Part shown: positions 1 through 8,870 of the stretch, piece after piece
Position numbering within the stretch: position 1 is the first letter of the stretch
Layout of the letters: each line of letters begins with the position of its first letter
NCBI GenBank assembly: GCA_037157565.1
Contig: JAZHRO010000002.1
Location: 31,950,501-32,014,500, forward strand
Direction of reading: 5' to 3'
Length of the DNA stretch: 64,000 nucleotides
From: Thalassia testudinum
Taxonomy: Eukaryota > Streptophyta > Magnoliopsida > Alismatales > Hydrocharitaceae
Notes under the pieces: generated by a model
What the model was told of the DNA's origin: nothing
Seen by the model: only the letters and a program-made list of their open reading frames with translations
The model's database searches: none
Position numbers and translations under genes: made by a program

Positions 1-654
1 GGACGTCCACCCTTGGAGAGAAACTTAGGGCACGCCCCCTTAGGGCTTGCCTTGGAGGTCATCACTTTGGCGGAGTACTGCAAGGAAGGAGTTGAAGGAT
101 TCTTTTCAAGCTTGGGAGTCACCAACCTTGGAGCAAGAAGCCCTCTTCTTCACCATCTATCTAGAGGATTTGTGTTTTATTTTCTTATTTGCAATTTTCT
201 AGTAGTACAAGCTTTCCTCTACTAGGCCTTTTGTAAAACACTTTATCAATTATCTAGTTGCCTTCTTTGCAATTTTTTTTGTTTGCATTTCTATTAGCTT
301 ATTTTCAGCATTCTTCACTCCCTCTCCCTAATTATTCTAGGCCTCCACTTGCCTAGAGTGAGCTTAGGGAGAGGTTCTGCTTGCCACATAAAAGTAGTAT
401 TTTAATTCGAAGTGTAAACACTTTTCCCGCCATCAGTTCGCATGTTGCCTTAGTTCAAAAATAAAGAAAAATGGTATATTGAAAATTACCAAAAAGAAAG
501 TTGAGATATATTCCAAGCAAGAGAATCAATTTTGCAACCATATTGCCTCCTTGGACGACCCTAGATACTCCCCTATCTAGGAATATAAATTTAAGAGCGA
601 AAGCGGATTTACGCGTTACGACGTATTTTAACAAACCGCGTATTTTCGCTATCA
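1..654 (+). repeat. 5' LTR of element A (3' portion only)
   Basis: Nearly identical to 7304-7960. The differences are one base at 94 (against 7397), one in the 'tttgcaacca' stretch, and a missing 3-base unit near 620. It ends in TATCA, directly followed by the primer-binding site. The first roughly 1.5 kb of this LTR lies left of the window. A 70-codon ORF (13-225) occurs identically placed in both LTRs but looks like no protein I know. Confidence 0.93.
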
Positions 655-659
655 CTTTT

Positions 660-677
660 TGGCGCCGTTGCCGGGGA
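660..677 (+). promoter_or_regulatory. Primer-binding site of element A (tRNA-Asp)
   Basis: TGGCGCCGTTGCCGGGGA begins 5 bases after the LTR end. It is the exact complement of the 18 3'-terminal bases of plant tRNA-Asp(GTC), as I recall that tRNA. Athila elements are known to use this primer. It sets the start of minus-strand DNA synthesis. Confidence 0.9.
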
Positions 678-2182
678 GGCACGGCTTTGCATTAACTCAT
701 TTTCTCTTGCTTGAAGTGGATCTCATCCCCTTCTCTTTCTTTCTTTTGTGTGTGCAGGAACTACAGCGGGAAAGCGGGAATCTGGAAGCGAGAGCTTAAA
801 GATCCTTTTCTTCCCGCGAAAATTCAGGTTGGTTCCTCTTTCTAGTCACATAATTAATTAAAACTACCAAAAATATATTAAACTTGGCTTTTAGGACCCT
901 AAACACTTAAATTAAGTGGAGTGGTGCATTTTAAAATCATTGTTTGTTTGTATGCTTCTTTAGCACCATTCCATTGCAAGTATTGGTGTTCTATTTTTCG
1001 GGTCTAGATTTCTATATAGACTTGAAAAATCGATTCCTAACACCACAGGCCTCCTAAAATCATAAAATTTCATAGAGTGATTCCCAATTAAGTTTGGAAC
1101 ATCTGTTCCAAATTTCAGATCAATTGGATTTGTATTTAATTTTTAAAAATTCGTGGATTACAGAGGGGTCACACCCTCTAATCTTCCTGTTTTGCTACTG
1201 TCCGCGAATTTTCAGAATTTTTATACTCATCCAATTCTTGTGAAATTTATCTTGTTGGAATCCCTGTGAAATTTTACATATCATATAAAATCATAAAAAT
1301 TTTCTGAGGTCGGTGGAAATACTGAAAAGTCTATAATACCCACAGGTATTATTTCTGGACTTTGACACCAGTACAATTAAAAATTCAAAACTATTATCAA
1401 ACAAATTCCTAAAATCTTACAAAAATCTTTTCTGGAATCGTTGTTTGATTTTATTCAAAGTAGTGGTGTTGTTTGACTTGTTTGGACCACTACTTAATTC
1501 TGAAAGCTAAAAATAATTCATTGGTAGTTAAATTTCTGTCTCAGGGATAATTGGTTTAGGGTTTCTTCTTTCTCTTTAGAGACTCAATTAAAAGGAAATA
1601 TACAATCACACATACAACTTGTCTTTCCTTTGATTGTGAACTTTCAAACTTGTTTGAAAACTTAAAGAGAAAAACCCTAAAATTCATTTAATTAAATCAC
1701 ATCCTAAAAGACAAAAATATAAAAAAATTGTGTGACAACTTGATTTTCATTGGAGCCACTCTCCAATTCCTGCACACACACAAAAAAATCAAATAACAGG
1801 GCAACAACCCAATAAACGCCCTCCACATTCCGTGTGCACTATAGAATCCTAGACCTAATTAAAATTTGTAGCAACTTGACCCCTAAGGCTTTATCAACTT
1901 AGGCTTGCTATTTAGGTCTTAAGTTTTCTTTAGTTAGTACCAATTCTGTCATCTATATCTGGTGTTCAGGCTGAGGGGCCGTGTCAAACGACCAGGCGCG
2001 GGTTTGTACAAGCACCTGGGGTTTTCCCTGGGAAACGTTTGGGCCCAAACCTCCCCTTAAGCAACTTGGCTAGATTTGTTGATAAAACGGGTATTCACTA
2101 TTGACTACTTATTTCCTATATAGACCAAGTCTTAGGTTATTATTAGGGAGTCACAATTAAGTTAGGTCTAGTTTTTGTTTGT
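678..2182 (+). other. Leader (5' UTR) of element A
   Basis: No long ORF; AT-rich with short direct similarities. At 1968-1992 it contains AGGCTG-A-GGGGC-C-GTGTCAAACGAC, which matches 23 of 25 bases of the leader of element I (26287-26311) although the surrounding leaders do not align. A long pyrimidine run ending in CAG (about 2196-2255) overlaps the start of the following ORF and resembles a 3' splice site; similar runs precede the gag starts of B and I. Confidence 0.7.
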
Positions 2183-3142
2183 TTGAATTGCACACTTTCT
2201 CTCATCTCTTTCTCTTCTCCTCCCCTCCCCGTTCTTCCATTTTGCACGGGCGGCAGTCCAAAACTCCACACTTGGAGGGACCACTTGATTTTGCCTCCCC
2301 AAGAAAAGACTTTTCTGCATTCTTCCTCTTCTTTTAAAATGGAAAATAAAAATTGGTCCTCTAACCCACATGCTAATTTTTCTTTCCCCTATTCTTCCAC
2401 CCAGGAGCTTCTTAATCAGGCCCCTCCACCTAATTTCTACTCTATCATGGCTCAGCTACAAGTTAAGCAACAACAGTTGCATAAGGATTTAACAAACCTG
2501 GCCAACCAAGGGAATCCTGCCACACCTGCCCAAGCTCCACACATTCCACATCTCACCCCTTTTAACACCTGCAAGAGAGAAAATCTGCATAAATCCCATG
2601 CTGAGTATAATTGTTATTCTGAGGCTTTCTATGGTTCAACAGGGAATTATGTTTATCCCAATCATCACCCCAACCAAAATGTCCCTACCATCCAGGAGAA
2701 ATTGAAAAATTCCTCTAATGGGGGGGATTATCCGACCCACTCCTGGACCAATTCGGTTCCACACCAACAACAGAACCCGTTTGGAGGGTATGGTTCAAAT
2801 CAGACTTATCAATCTGGGCAATCTCAAGAAGACATTAATGCCCAGATGATGAAAACCTTGCAGGAGTTACAAAGAAAAACAAAGGAAACAACCCATCTTA
2901 TTAACAATCTCAATGATCAAATTGGGGATATTCCGACTCAAAGACCTGCAGGACACTCACCATCCCAACCCACACCAAACTTTATTAATCACAGGAACCA
3001 ACACCCGGGTGTCTACCAACATCAGAACCACATGATTCAGCCTCCTATTAACCCAATATCACAGCACCTACCCAGTTTCTTTCAACATCAAGCCCCCTAC
3101 CTCCTCTCAGTAAACACCAAGCTGCATATGCAGAGACTATGA
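2183..3142 (+). CDS. Mini-Gag protein of element A (no capsid domain)
   Basis: 319 codons from the first ATG. A second ATG at 2339 starts a run (MENKNWSS) that looks like a natural N-terminus, so the true start may be there. The protein is rich in Gln, Asn and Pro, with NPFGGYG and YPNHHPNQN stretches like the C-terminal region of Athila Gag and a short helical stretch (ALMKTL-like, near residues 225-250). The usual capsid core (retrotransposon_gag family, about 100 residues) and a CCHC knuckle are both absent. The stop overlaps the next ORF's start (ATGA at 3139-3142). Inferred role: structural or RNA-binding remnant, or a cis-required ORF. It is intact, unlike the gag copies of the other elements. 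Confidence 0.72.
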   Translation: MNCTLSLISFSSPPLPVLPFCTGGSPKLHTWRDHLILPPQEKTFLHSSSSFKMENKNWSSNPHANFSFPYSSTQELLNQAPPPNFYSIMAQLQVKQQQLHKDLTNLANQGNPATPAQAPHIPHLTPFNTCKRENLHKSHAEYNCYSEAFYGSTGNYVYPNHHPNQNVPTIQEKLKNSSNGGDYPTHSWTNSVPHQQQNPFGGYGSNQTYQSGQSQEDINAQMMKTLQELQRKTKETTHLINNLNDQIGDIPTQRPAGHSPSQPTPNFINHRNQHPGVYQHQNHMIQPPINPISQHLPSFFQHQAPYLLSVNTKLHMQRL

Positions 3143-4383
3143 GGAGTGAGGAAACCACCATGGATTTAAGGCCTTCTCAATCAAATGATGAAACTGATTC
3201 TCAACCAATGCAGATTGACCCCCCTAACCTTAATAAGGAAGAAGAAAAAGAAACCCCAAAAACACTTGATTCAAACCCTATTTCCCACTCTCAAAAACTG
3301 CAATCCAACAATCCAAAATCAGAGCCCTATGACCACAATTCTTTGGATTTATTTGAGCAAGTCGAGAGGAATATTCCCTTCCTAGATTCCCCCCATGCCT
3401 CTAAAGAATTTACTGCAAAAGGGCATGATCAGAATCTAGAAAGGTTGGTCCTTTCAAAGACAGCCAACTTAGTTTTTCAGAGCAAGCTGCCTTTCACAAA
3501 AAAGGACCAGGGCACATCACTTATCTCAATTGTCATAAGTGACACCATTTTTCGTGCCCCTCTCGACTTAGGTACCTCTAGTAATCTCATCCCCCCTGTC
3601 TTATTTGAGGAATTTCGATTCAGTGATTTAAAACCTACCAAGGTTCAATTTCAATTAGAAGATCGATCTACCATTCAACCGCGGGGAGTTGTTGAGGATA
3701 GTATTATCAAGGTCCGGAATTGTCTATTTCCGGTAAATTTTCTAGTCCTTGACATAGAGGTACCCAAGGCTCTCATTAATGCCATCCTTGGAAGACCTTT
3801 TCTGATTATGGCAGCAGCTAATATCAATTCTCATTCTGAGAAAATGAATATAAGTTGCAGTAATCAGACCTTCTCATTAGATTTATTTCAAGCTTCCAAG
3901 AGGTCCATTAATCACAAAATTTTTGAGGACACTGATAATAAAATGGAAGCAGTATTTGAAATGTCTATGTTGATCCAATCTCATTCATCTTTGACCACTA
4001 TTGATCTAGATTTTTTTAATTCTTATTCTAAGGATAGTTATGTGGTCCAAGACTTTCCAGATCAACTAAGGTTTGACTTTCCCCCTTTTCATCTTCCTGA
4101 AACATCCACACTAACTTCACACACCCTACATCTCATTGACTCCATTCCCCATCCCTTTCCATTGGACCTATCACTCGACCCACCAGAATCTGGCAATTTA
4201 CAAGCACTTAAACTATGGCCAGATTCGGGTCACTTTTCCATTTCTCTATTTTATTTTCATCCCTTTATCTTTACCACTCATCTTTTTAGGGATCTTGAGG
4301 AAGACACTTTTATTGTGGACATTCAAGTGTCCAATTATTTACATGATTTTCCATCTTCTGTGCATACCTTCACGCCCGGCTGA
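3139..4383 (+). CDS. Retropepsin-like protease ORF of element A
   Basis: 414 codons, intact. Residues about 70-100 (LDLFEQVERNIPFLD) match the segment that precedes protease in Athila Gag-Pol. The catalytic motif is D143-L-G-T-S, then NLIPP, a flap-like region (VVEDSIIKVRN) and the distal ILGRPF motif near residue 216. Retropepsins work as dimers and cut Gag-Pol. After about residue 240 comes a roughly 170-residue Pro/Phe/Ser-rich tail that replaces the RT-RNase H-integrase region; I do not recognise it. The ATGA overlap with the upstream ORF suggests re-initiation or an old frameshift. Loss of all polymerase functions makes A non-autonomous. Confidence 0.82.
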   Translation: MRSEETTMDLRPSQSNDETDSQPMQIDPPNLNKEEEKETPKTLDSNPISHSQKLQSNNPKSEPYDHNSLDLFEQVERNIPFLDSPHASKEFTAKGHDQNLERLVLSKTANLVFQSKLPFTKKDQGTSLISIVISDTIFRAPLDLGTSSNLIPPVLFEEFRFSDLKPTKVQFQLEDRSTIQPRGVVEDSIIKVRNCLFPVNFLVLDIEVPKALINAILGRPFLIMAAANINSHSEKMNISCSNQTFSLDLFQASKRSINHKIFEDTDNKMEAVFEMSMLIQSHSSLTTIDLDFFNSYSKDSYVVQDFPDQLRFDFPPFHLPETSTLTSHTLHLIDSIPHPFPLDLSLDPPESGNLQALKLWPDSGHFSISLFYFHPFIFTTHLFRDLEEDTFIVDIQVSNYLHDFPSSVHTFTPG

Positions 4384-5740
4384 ATGGCGTAAAAGATAGC
4401 ACTGGATGGGAGGTAACCCATCATTTTCTTGCTTTCCTTTTTTCTTCTTTTTCCAGGTTTTATTCATCCTAAACCTGACCGTTCTTCACTAAGGTGATTC
4501 CTTTTCCCTCCTAATGCATGAGGACATGGCATATCTTAAGCATGGGGGGGTGTTTTTAAATTTTTACGATCGATTTAGGATGTTTAAAACCTAAAAACAT
4601 GCAATTTTTTTTTTTTATTTCCTGCTTGCATACCCAAAAAAAAAAAATGTGTTGAAAACTTTTTGAGGAAAAATTTTGAAATCGGGACTAAGGTCATAAA
4701 ATTCACTTCTGGTACAATGGGATTTAATCTTTAACAAACTAAGGATGAGGATATGGATCTGATCATTAGAATTCCAGGGTCTATTTTAGACTAGATCAGA
4801 TATCCTTCTCTAAAATTTCACCTGAACTCATGATAGTTCAGGTGACTTGATCCTATTTTGTAATATGGAAAGTATTTGACTTAGTTTCTGATTCAAAAAC
4901 TTGCGGGTCTCAAGAAACTTCTTGTGTCAATTTTCACACACAAGCCAACACTTAAAAACAACTAAAAAAATTGAAAAGCTTCCTTGTTTGGATTTAGTAA
5001 AAGTCTGAAGCAGATCATTGGTTTGAGTTCCCACCGCCGAGAAGAAGGAAAATACCTTCTTTGAGGACGCGATGTCAACATGTTACCACCTCGGCGCTGC
5101 TCTATATCTATATTTCATATCTTTAGACGGAGTATTAAAGCGCATTTTAGCAGCTCAAGTGTCTTGGACGGTGCTCTACCTATAGCGTCGGAGCAAGAGC
5201 TTGAGTTTGCTTGGAGCGCCCCTTTTCACCGCATCGTGTTTTGGGGTTGTGAGCTCCTGGGTGGTGTCATGGACAGTGCTATCCCGAAGTACTGGCGCCA
5301 GAGCCCCCTCGAGGAATGGTAACGGGAATGATGATACCGACACATCTGTTGTAAGACTAAGCTAAAAATAAGCATGGAAAAAAAAAAAAAATAATAATAA
5401 TAATAACACGTCCTTATAAAGGTTGGCTTTTCACAAGCACAGACACAAGGTTTTAAAGGAATTTGCAAGTTGCGAATCAGATTCACGAGCCAGAAAAATC
5501 CTAAAAACAAACATTTCAAGTCATCTGAATTAACAAGGGGTTAATTTGTGAATTTTCTGAGGATATATTGATCCCGTTCTATCTAATGGTTGGATCCAAA
5601 AATAAATCCTGATGTTTATCTTCAACAAATCCCGTATCTCCTGTGTTTTAATCTACCAAGGACCCTTAATCTCTTTTTCTCCTCAAAAGTCAAAAAAAAT
5701 TAGATTTCCCAAAAATTCCGTTTTCCAAAAAAAATTAATG
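4384..5740 (+). other. 3' UTR of element A
   Basis: Non-coding. It opens with GGGAGGTAACCC (about 4409), a motif also seen as GGGAGATAGCCC in D and GAGGCAACCC in I. It contains the first hairpin-plus-purine module (4516-4551). It also carries a block shared with D and F: GAGGACGCGATG at 5063-5074, followed by diverged copies of the 'GGACAGTGCTATCCCGAAGT' type repeat near 5162 and at 5271-5290. An A/AT run lies at 5379-5406. Confidence 0.7.
4516..4551 (+). promoter_or_regulatory. Internal hairpin plus PPT-like tract, element A
   Basis: GCATG and CATGGC flank an AGGA loop, followed 8 bases later by TAAGCATGGGGGGGTG. The same arrangement sits just after the coding region of B, D, E, F and I. 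In A the stem base pair differs from the others (C-G instead of A-T), so pairing is kept. It may prime a second plus strand, like a central PPT. Confidence 0.6.
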
Positions 5741-5779
5741 TTTTGCTAAGAGACTAGCAAAAGATAAGCATGGGGGTGT
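5741..5779 (+). promoter_or_regulatory. 3' hairpin and polypurine tract of element A
   Basis: TTTTGCTA (5741-5748) and TAGCAAAA (5755-5762) form an 8-bp stem with loop AGAGAC, followed by the purine-rich AAAGATAAGCATGGGGGTG that ends at the LTR. This is the plus-strand primer position. The same hairpin type precedes the PPT in the other five elements. Confidence 0.8.
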
Positions 5780-5999
5780 GATAAACGCCAGTTTATCATC
5801 ATTTTTATGCTTTAAAACTAACCTAGCTCTTAGGATTTTACTCTGCAAACGGGTTTTTGGGCTGCATTTAGGCATAAATTAGGATAGGCATGCATTGCAT
5901 TTTTTATTGTCGTTTTAATGAGTTTTTGTGAGTGTTAGGGATGTACAGATGCACAGATCCCTAAAACCCTAGCACTCAAGAAGGCAAATGGTGAAGGAG

Positions 6000-6690
6000 A
6001 AGCCTAGACTAGCTGGAACTCAGCCTAATCCAGCTCACCTCAGCTTGATCCAGCTCACCTCAGCTTGATCTAGCTCACCGCAGCTGGAACCTAGCTTACT
6101 TGAACTAGGGTTAGCTCATCTCAGCTCCCACTAGTTCACAGGGAGCTCTAGCTAGCTCAGCTGAGTTCAAAGGAGTTCACCCCAGCTCAGATCCAGCTAC
6201 ATCCAGCTCCACTCAACTCCAGCCAGCTGAAGAAGAATTCATCTCAGCTCAGGAAGCTCAAGTCTAGCTCCCGGGGACTCAGCTTAGCTCATCTCAGTTG
6301 AGCTAAGCTACCTTAGCTCCATCAACCAGCTTGATTCTCCCTGGGAGCACCAGACCTAGCTCACCTCAGCTCATTTTGGTAGAAGCTAGCTCACTTTAGC
6401 TTGGCTTAGCAACTAGCAAAGAACTAGCAAGCTAAGCCAGCTAGAGTAGCCCCATGCCAGCCTCTTCAGCAGCAGCCAGCTCCAGCTCCAGCTCCAGACT
6501 TCTTCTCCTCAGCTCCTTCCTCCAAACCCTAGCTCCAACACCTTCTCCACTCCACCTTTAGCTAAGCTAGCTTAGCTTATCTTAGCTTAGCTTAGCATAG
6601 CTAACAACCAGCTCCTTGGCCCCTCATTACCTCCAAAATCAACCCTAGCTAGCTCCACCAACTCAAGCCTACCTAAGCTAGCTACTCTAC
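6000..6690 (+). repeat. AGCT-rich low-complexity tract in LTR A
   Basis: The tetranucleotide AGCT occurs every 10-15 bases for about 690 bp, often as 'ccAGCTca' or 'tAGCTAGCTta', without a strict repeat unit. Since AGCT is its own complement, both strands carry the same motif. It lies in U3, upstream of the TATA box. Confidence 0.85.
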
Positions 6691-6695
6691 TCAAG

Positions 6696-6983
6696 TTGGC
6701 GCCACCTCCTAGCCATCCCTTCACCCCATTATCTCCACCAAAAGACACTTCAAGTTGGCGCAAAAAACCACCCCTAACCACCTCTATATTGGCGCCACTT
6801 TTCCCTCCAAAATCTCCTCTCATCTCCACCACACAATCTCCCTTGAACCCATCTCCACCATCCACCTAACCCCCCTTCTAGAAGACCCCATGTTGGCGCC
6901 AACATGGTGGTGTCTCTCCACCACCAAAAGACACCAACACCACCATAACCACCCCCTTTAACACCCCTTGGGTTGGCGCCAAC
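6696..6983 (+). promoter_or_regulatory. Array of five TTGGCGC(C) motifs in U3 of LTR A
   Basis: Copies start at 6696, 6755, 6789, 6893 and 6973. The fourth is the centre of a perfect 20-bp palindrome (6888-6907, CCATGTTGGCGCCAACATGG); the fifth sits in a 12-bp palindrome (6972-6983). The core resembles E2F sites (TTTSSCGC type) and also the first bases of the primer-binding site. An enhancer role is inferred. Confidence 0.6.
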
Positions 6984-7069
6984 TCTCCTTGGCCATAGGA
7001 TCTCCAACCACCTCCATCAACTCATCTTGGCCATCCATTTCAAAGGTCACCATAGCCCCCCTCCTATTC

Positions 7070-7078
7070 TATAAAAGG
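7070..7078 (+). promoter_or_regulatory. TATA box of LTR A
   Basis: TATAAAAGG after a C-rich stretch, just downstream of the TTGGCGCC array. Transcription would be expected to start near 7100, giving an R-U5 region of about 860 bp that is shared with the 5' LTR copy. Confidence 0.75.
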
Positions 7079-7960
7079 CCACCACCTACCACCATTTTTG
7101 AGGTATCCTCCCTTAGTATATTTTCTACCTAAACCACCTATACCTACGGCCAAGAAGAAGGAGTAGAGAAGGAGATTAAAGGGGCACATCACCAGCCCTT
7201 TTGGTGCCTTCTTCTCCCCACTCTCTTCAACTTGGGCCACGCCAAGGAGGAGGACTCTCCCACTTCAAGGAGGACGGCCAGGCAAAGGAGAAAAGCTTAG
7301 GGTGGACGTCCACCCTTGGAGAGAAACTTAGGGCACGCCCCCTTAGGGCTTGCCTTGGAGGTCATCACTTTGGCGGAGTACTGCAAGGAAGGAGTTAAAG
7401 GATTCTTTTCAAGCTTGGGAGTCACCAACCTTGGAGCAAGAAGCCCTCTTCTTCACCATCTATCTAGAGGATTTGTGTTTTATTTTCTTATTTGCAATTT
7501 TCTAGTAGTACAAGCTTTCCTCTACTAGGCCTTTTGTAAAACACTTTATCAATTATCTAGTTGCCTTCTTTGCAATTTTTTTTGTTTGCATTTCTATTAG
7601 CTTATTTTCAGCATTCTTCACTCCCTCTCCCTAATTATTCTAGGCCTCCACTTGCCTAGAGTGAGCTTAGGGAGAGGTTCTGCTTGCCACATAAAAGTAG
7701 TATTTTAATTCGAAGTGTAAACACTTTTCCCGCCATCAGTTCGCATGTTGCCTTAGTTCAAAAATAAAGAAAAATGGTATATTGAAAATTACCAAAAAGA
7801 AAGTTGAGATATATTCCAAGCAAGAGAATCAATTTTACAACCATATTGCCTCCTTGGACGACCCTAGATACTCCCCTATCTAGGAATATAAATTTAAGAG
7901 CGAAAGCGGATTTACGCGTTACAACGACGTATTTTAACAAACCGCGTATTTTCGCTATCA

Positions 7961-8870
7961 ATTTATATTTGCTAAGGAACATGTTTCCAGGAATTTGGAT
8001 GAATTGTTAAGTGATTGATTTGGTTTTGATCATTAATCCTTTGTTTCAGAATTACACGAAAGGAGGAGAAACAAAGGGCAACCCTCAAGATTTCTAGTAG
8101 TGTAGTTTAAGATAATATTATATACTTCAATTTTTAACTTGGTTTTATTGGACTCTTGCTCGGAATTTTTGGGAGCGTGTTCCCCATTTGATTTAACTAT
8201 TTAATGCCCATGTATGCGGGGGCAATATTTCTCGAGAGCATGTTCCCATTTCTTTAGACTATAGGTTTCTCTAATTTTGTGGGCTGTGTTAGATAGATAA
8301 CCTAGTTGGAGTAGTTTTTTGGTTATCGCATTAAAGAAAAGATAAAAAAAATTCAAAAACAAAAATGACAAATTCTTTTGTTAGCTAACTGCCTTGAAGC
8401 AGCACGAGTAGGACACGCATCCTAGGAACTATTTCAATTGCCTCTAGATATTTTTGAACTATATTGCATTTGCACGAAGAAAGTAGGAGTGAGGTATGTC
8501 TCTATCTTTAGCATCCATCATGTGCCATGCATTGCATATATATTTGGATTTAATTTCCAAGACCACCTAATTGCATGAATCAAATTAATTAAGTGGTCAC
8601 CACAAAAATTAGGACTGTTAACGGAGGTTGGACCTTAAAATCAGTGACTTTAAATTGCATGCGAAAGGACTTGTTTGCAAAATTTCAAAATACAAAACAT
8701 GCACGTGTATTGCACACCTGAGACACTATGCACATCACACATAAGGTCACTAGGAACTTTCTACCTCTCCTCTTTGCAACACAAGGGAAGTTAGCTAGAA
8801 ATCAACAAGCCTATCCACCAAGTTACTTCGGTTTCTCGTGAGTGGGCTTAATTTGAGGCTTCCATCTCTT
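7961..8870. other. Unassigned AT-rich DNA between elements A and D
   Basis: No ORF of note and no terminal repeats. The base composition and short phrases (for example 'catgtatgcgggggcaa') resemble retrotransposon leader DNA. It may be a remnant of an older element into which A inserted, but I cannot align it to anything else here. Confidence 0.4.

Larger units (their letters stand above)
1..7960 (+). mobile_element. Element A: young non-autonomous Athila-type LTR retrotransposon
   Basis: The order seen is partial 5' LTR (1-654), tRNA-Asp primer-binding site, 1.5-kb leader, mini-Gag ORF, protease ORF, 3' UTR, PPT and complete 3' LTR (5780-7960). There is no reverse transcriptase, RNase H or integrase, so it depends on other elements. 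The 654 bases shared by the two LTRs differ by two substitutions and one 3-base indel, and both ORFs are open, so insertion was recent. The left flank is outside the window, so the target duplication cannot be tested. Athila assignment rests on the primer site, the protease type and the PPT context. Confidence 0.92.
5780..7960 (+). repeat. 3' LTR of element A (complete, 2181 bp)
   Basis: Starts with TGATAAAC-GCCA-GTTTATCA, a perfect 8-bp stem with a 4-base loop, and ends in GCTATCA, so the termini share TGATA/TATCA. It contains an AGCT-rich tract (about 6000-6690), a TTGGCGC(C) array (6696-6983) and a TATA box at 7070. From 7304 on it matches the 5' LTR almost perfectly. U3 is thus about 5780-7100, with R and U5 following. 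Confidence 0.93.

Noticed and set aside
13..225. 70-codon ORF, present again at 7316-7528
   Set aside because: Lies in the LTR; identical because the LTRs are identical; no recognisable domain or coding context.
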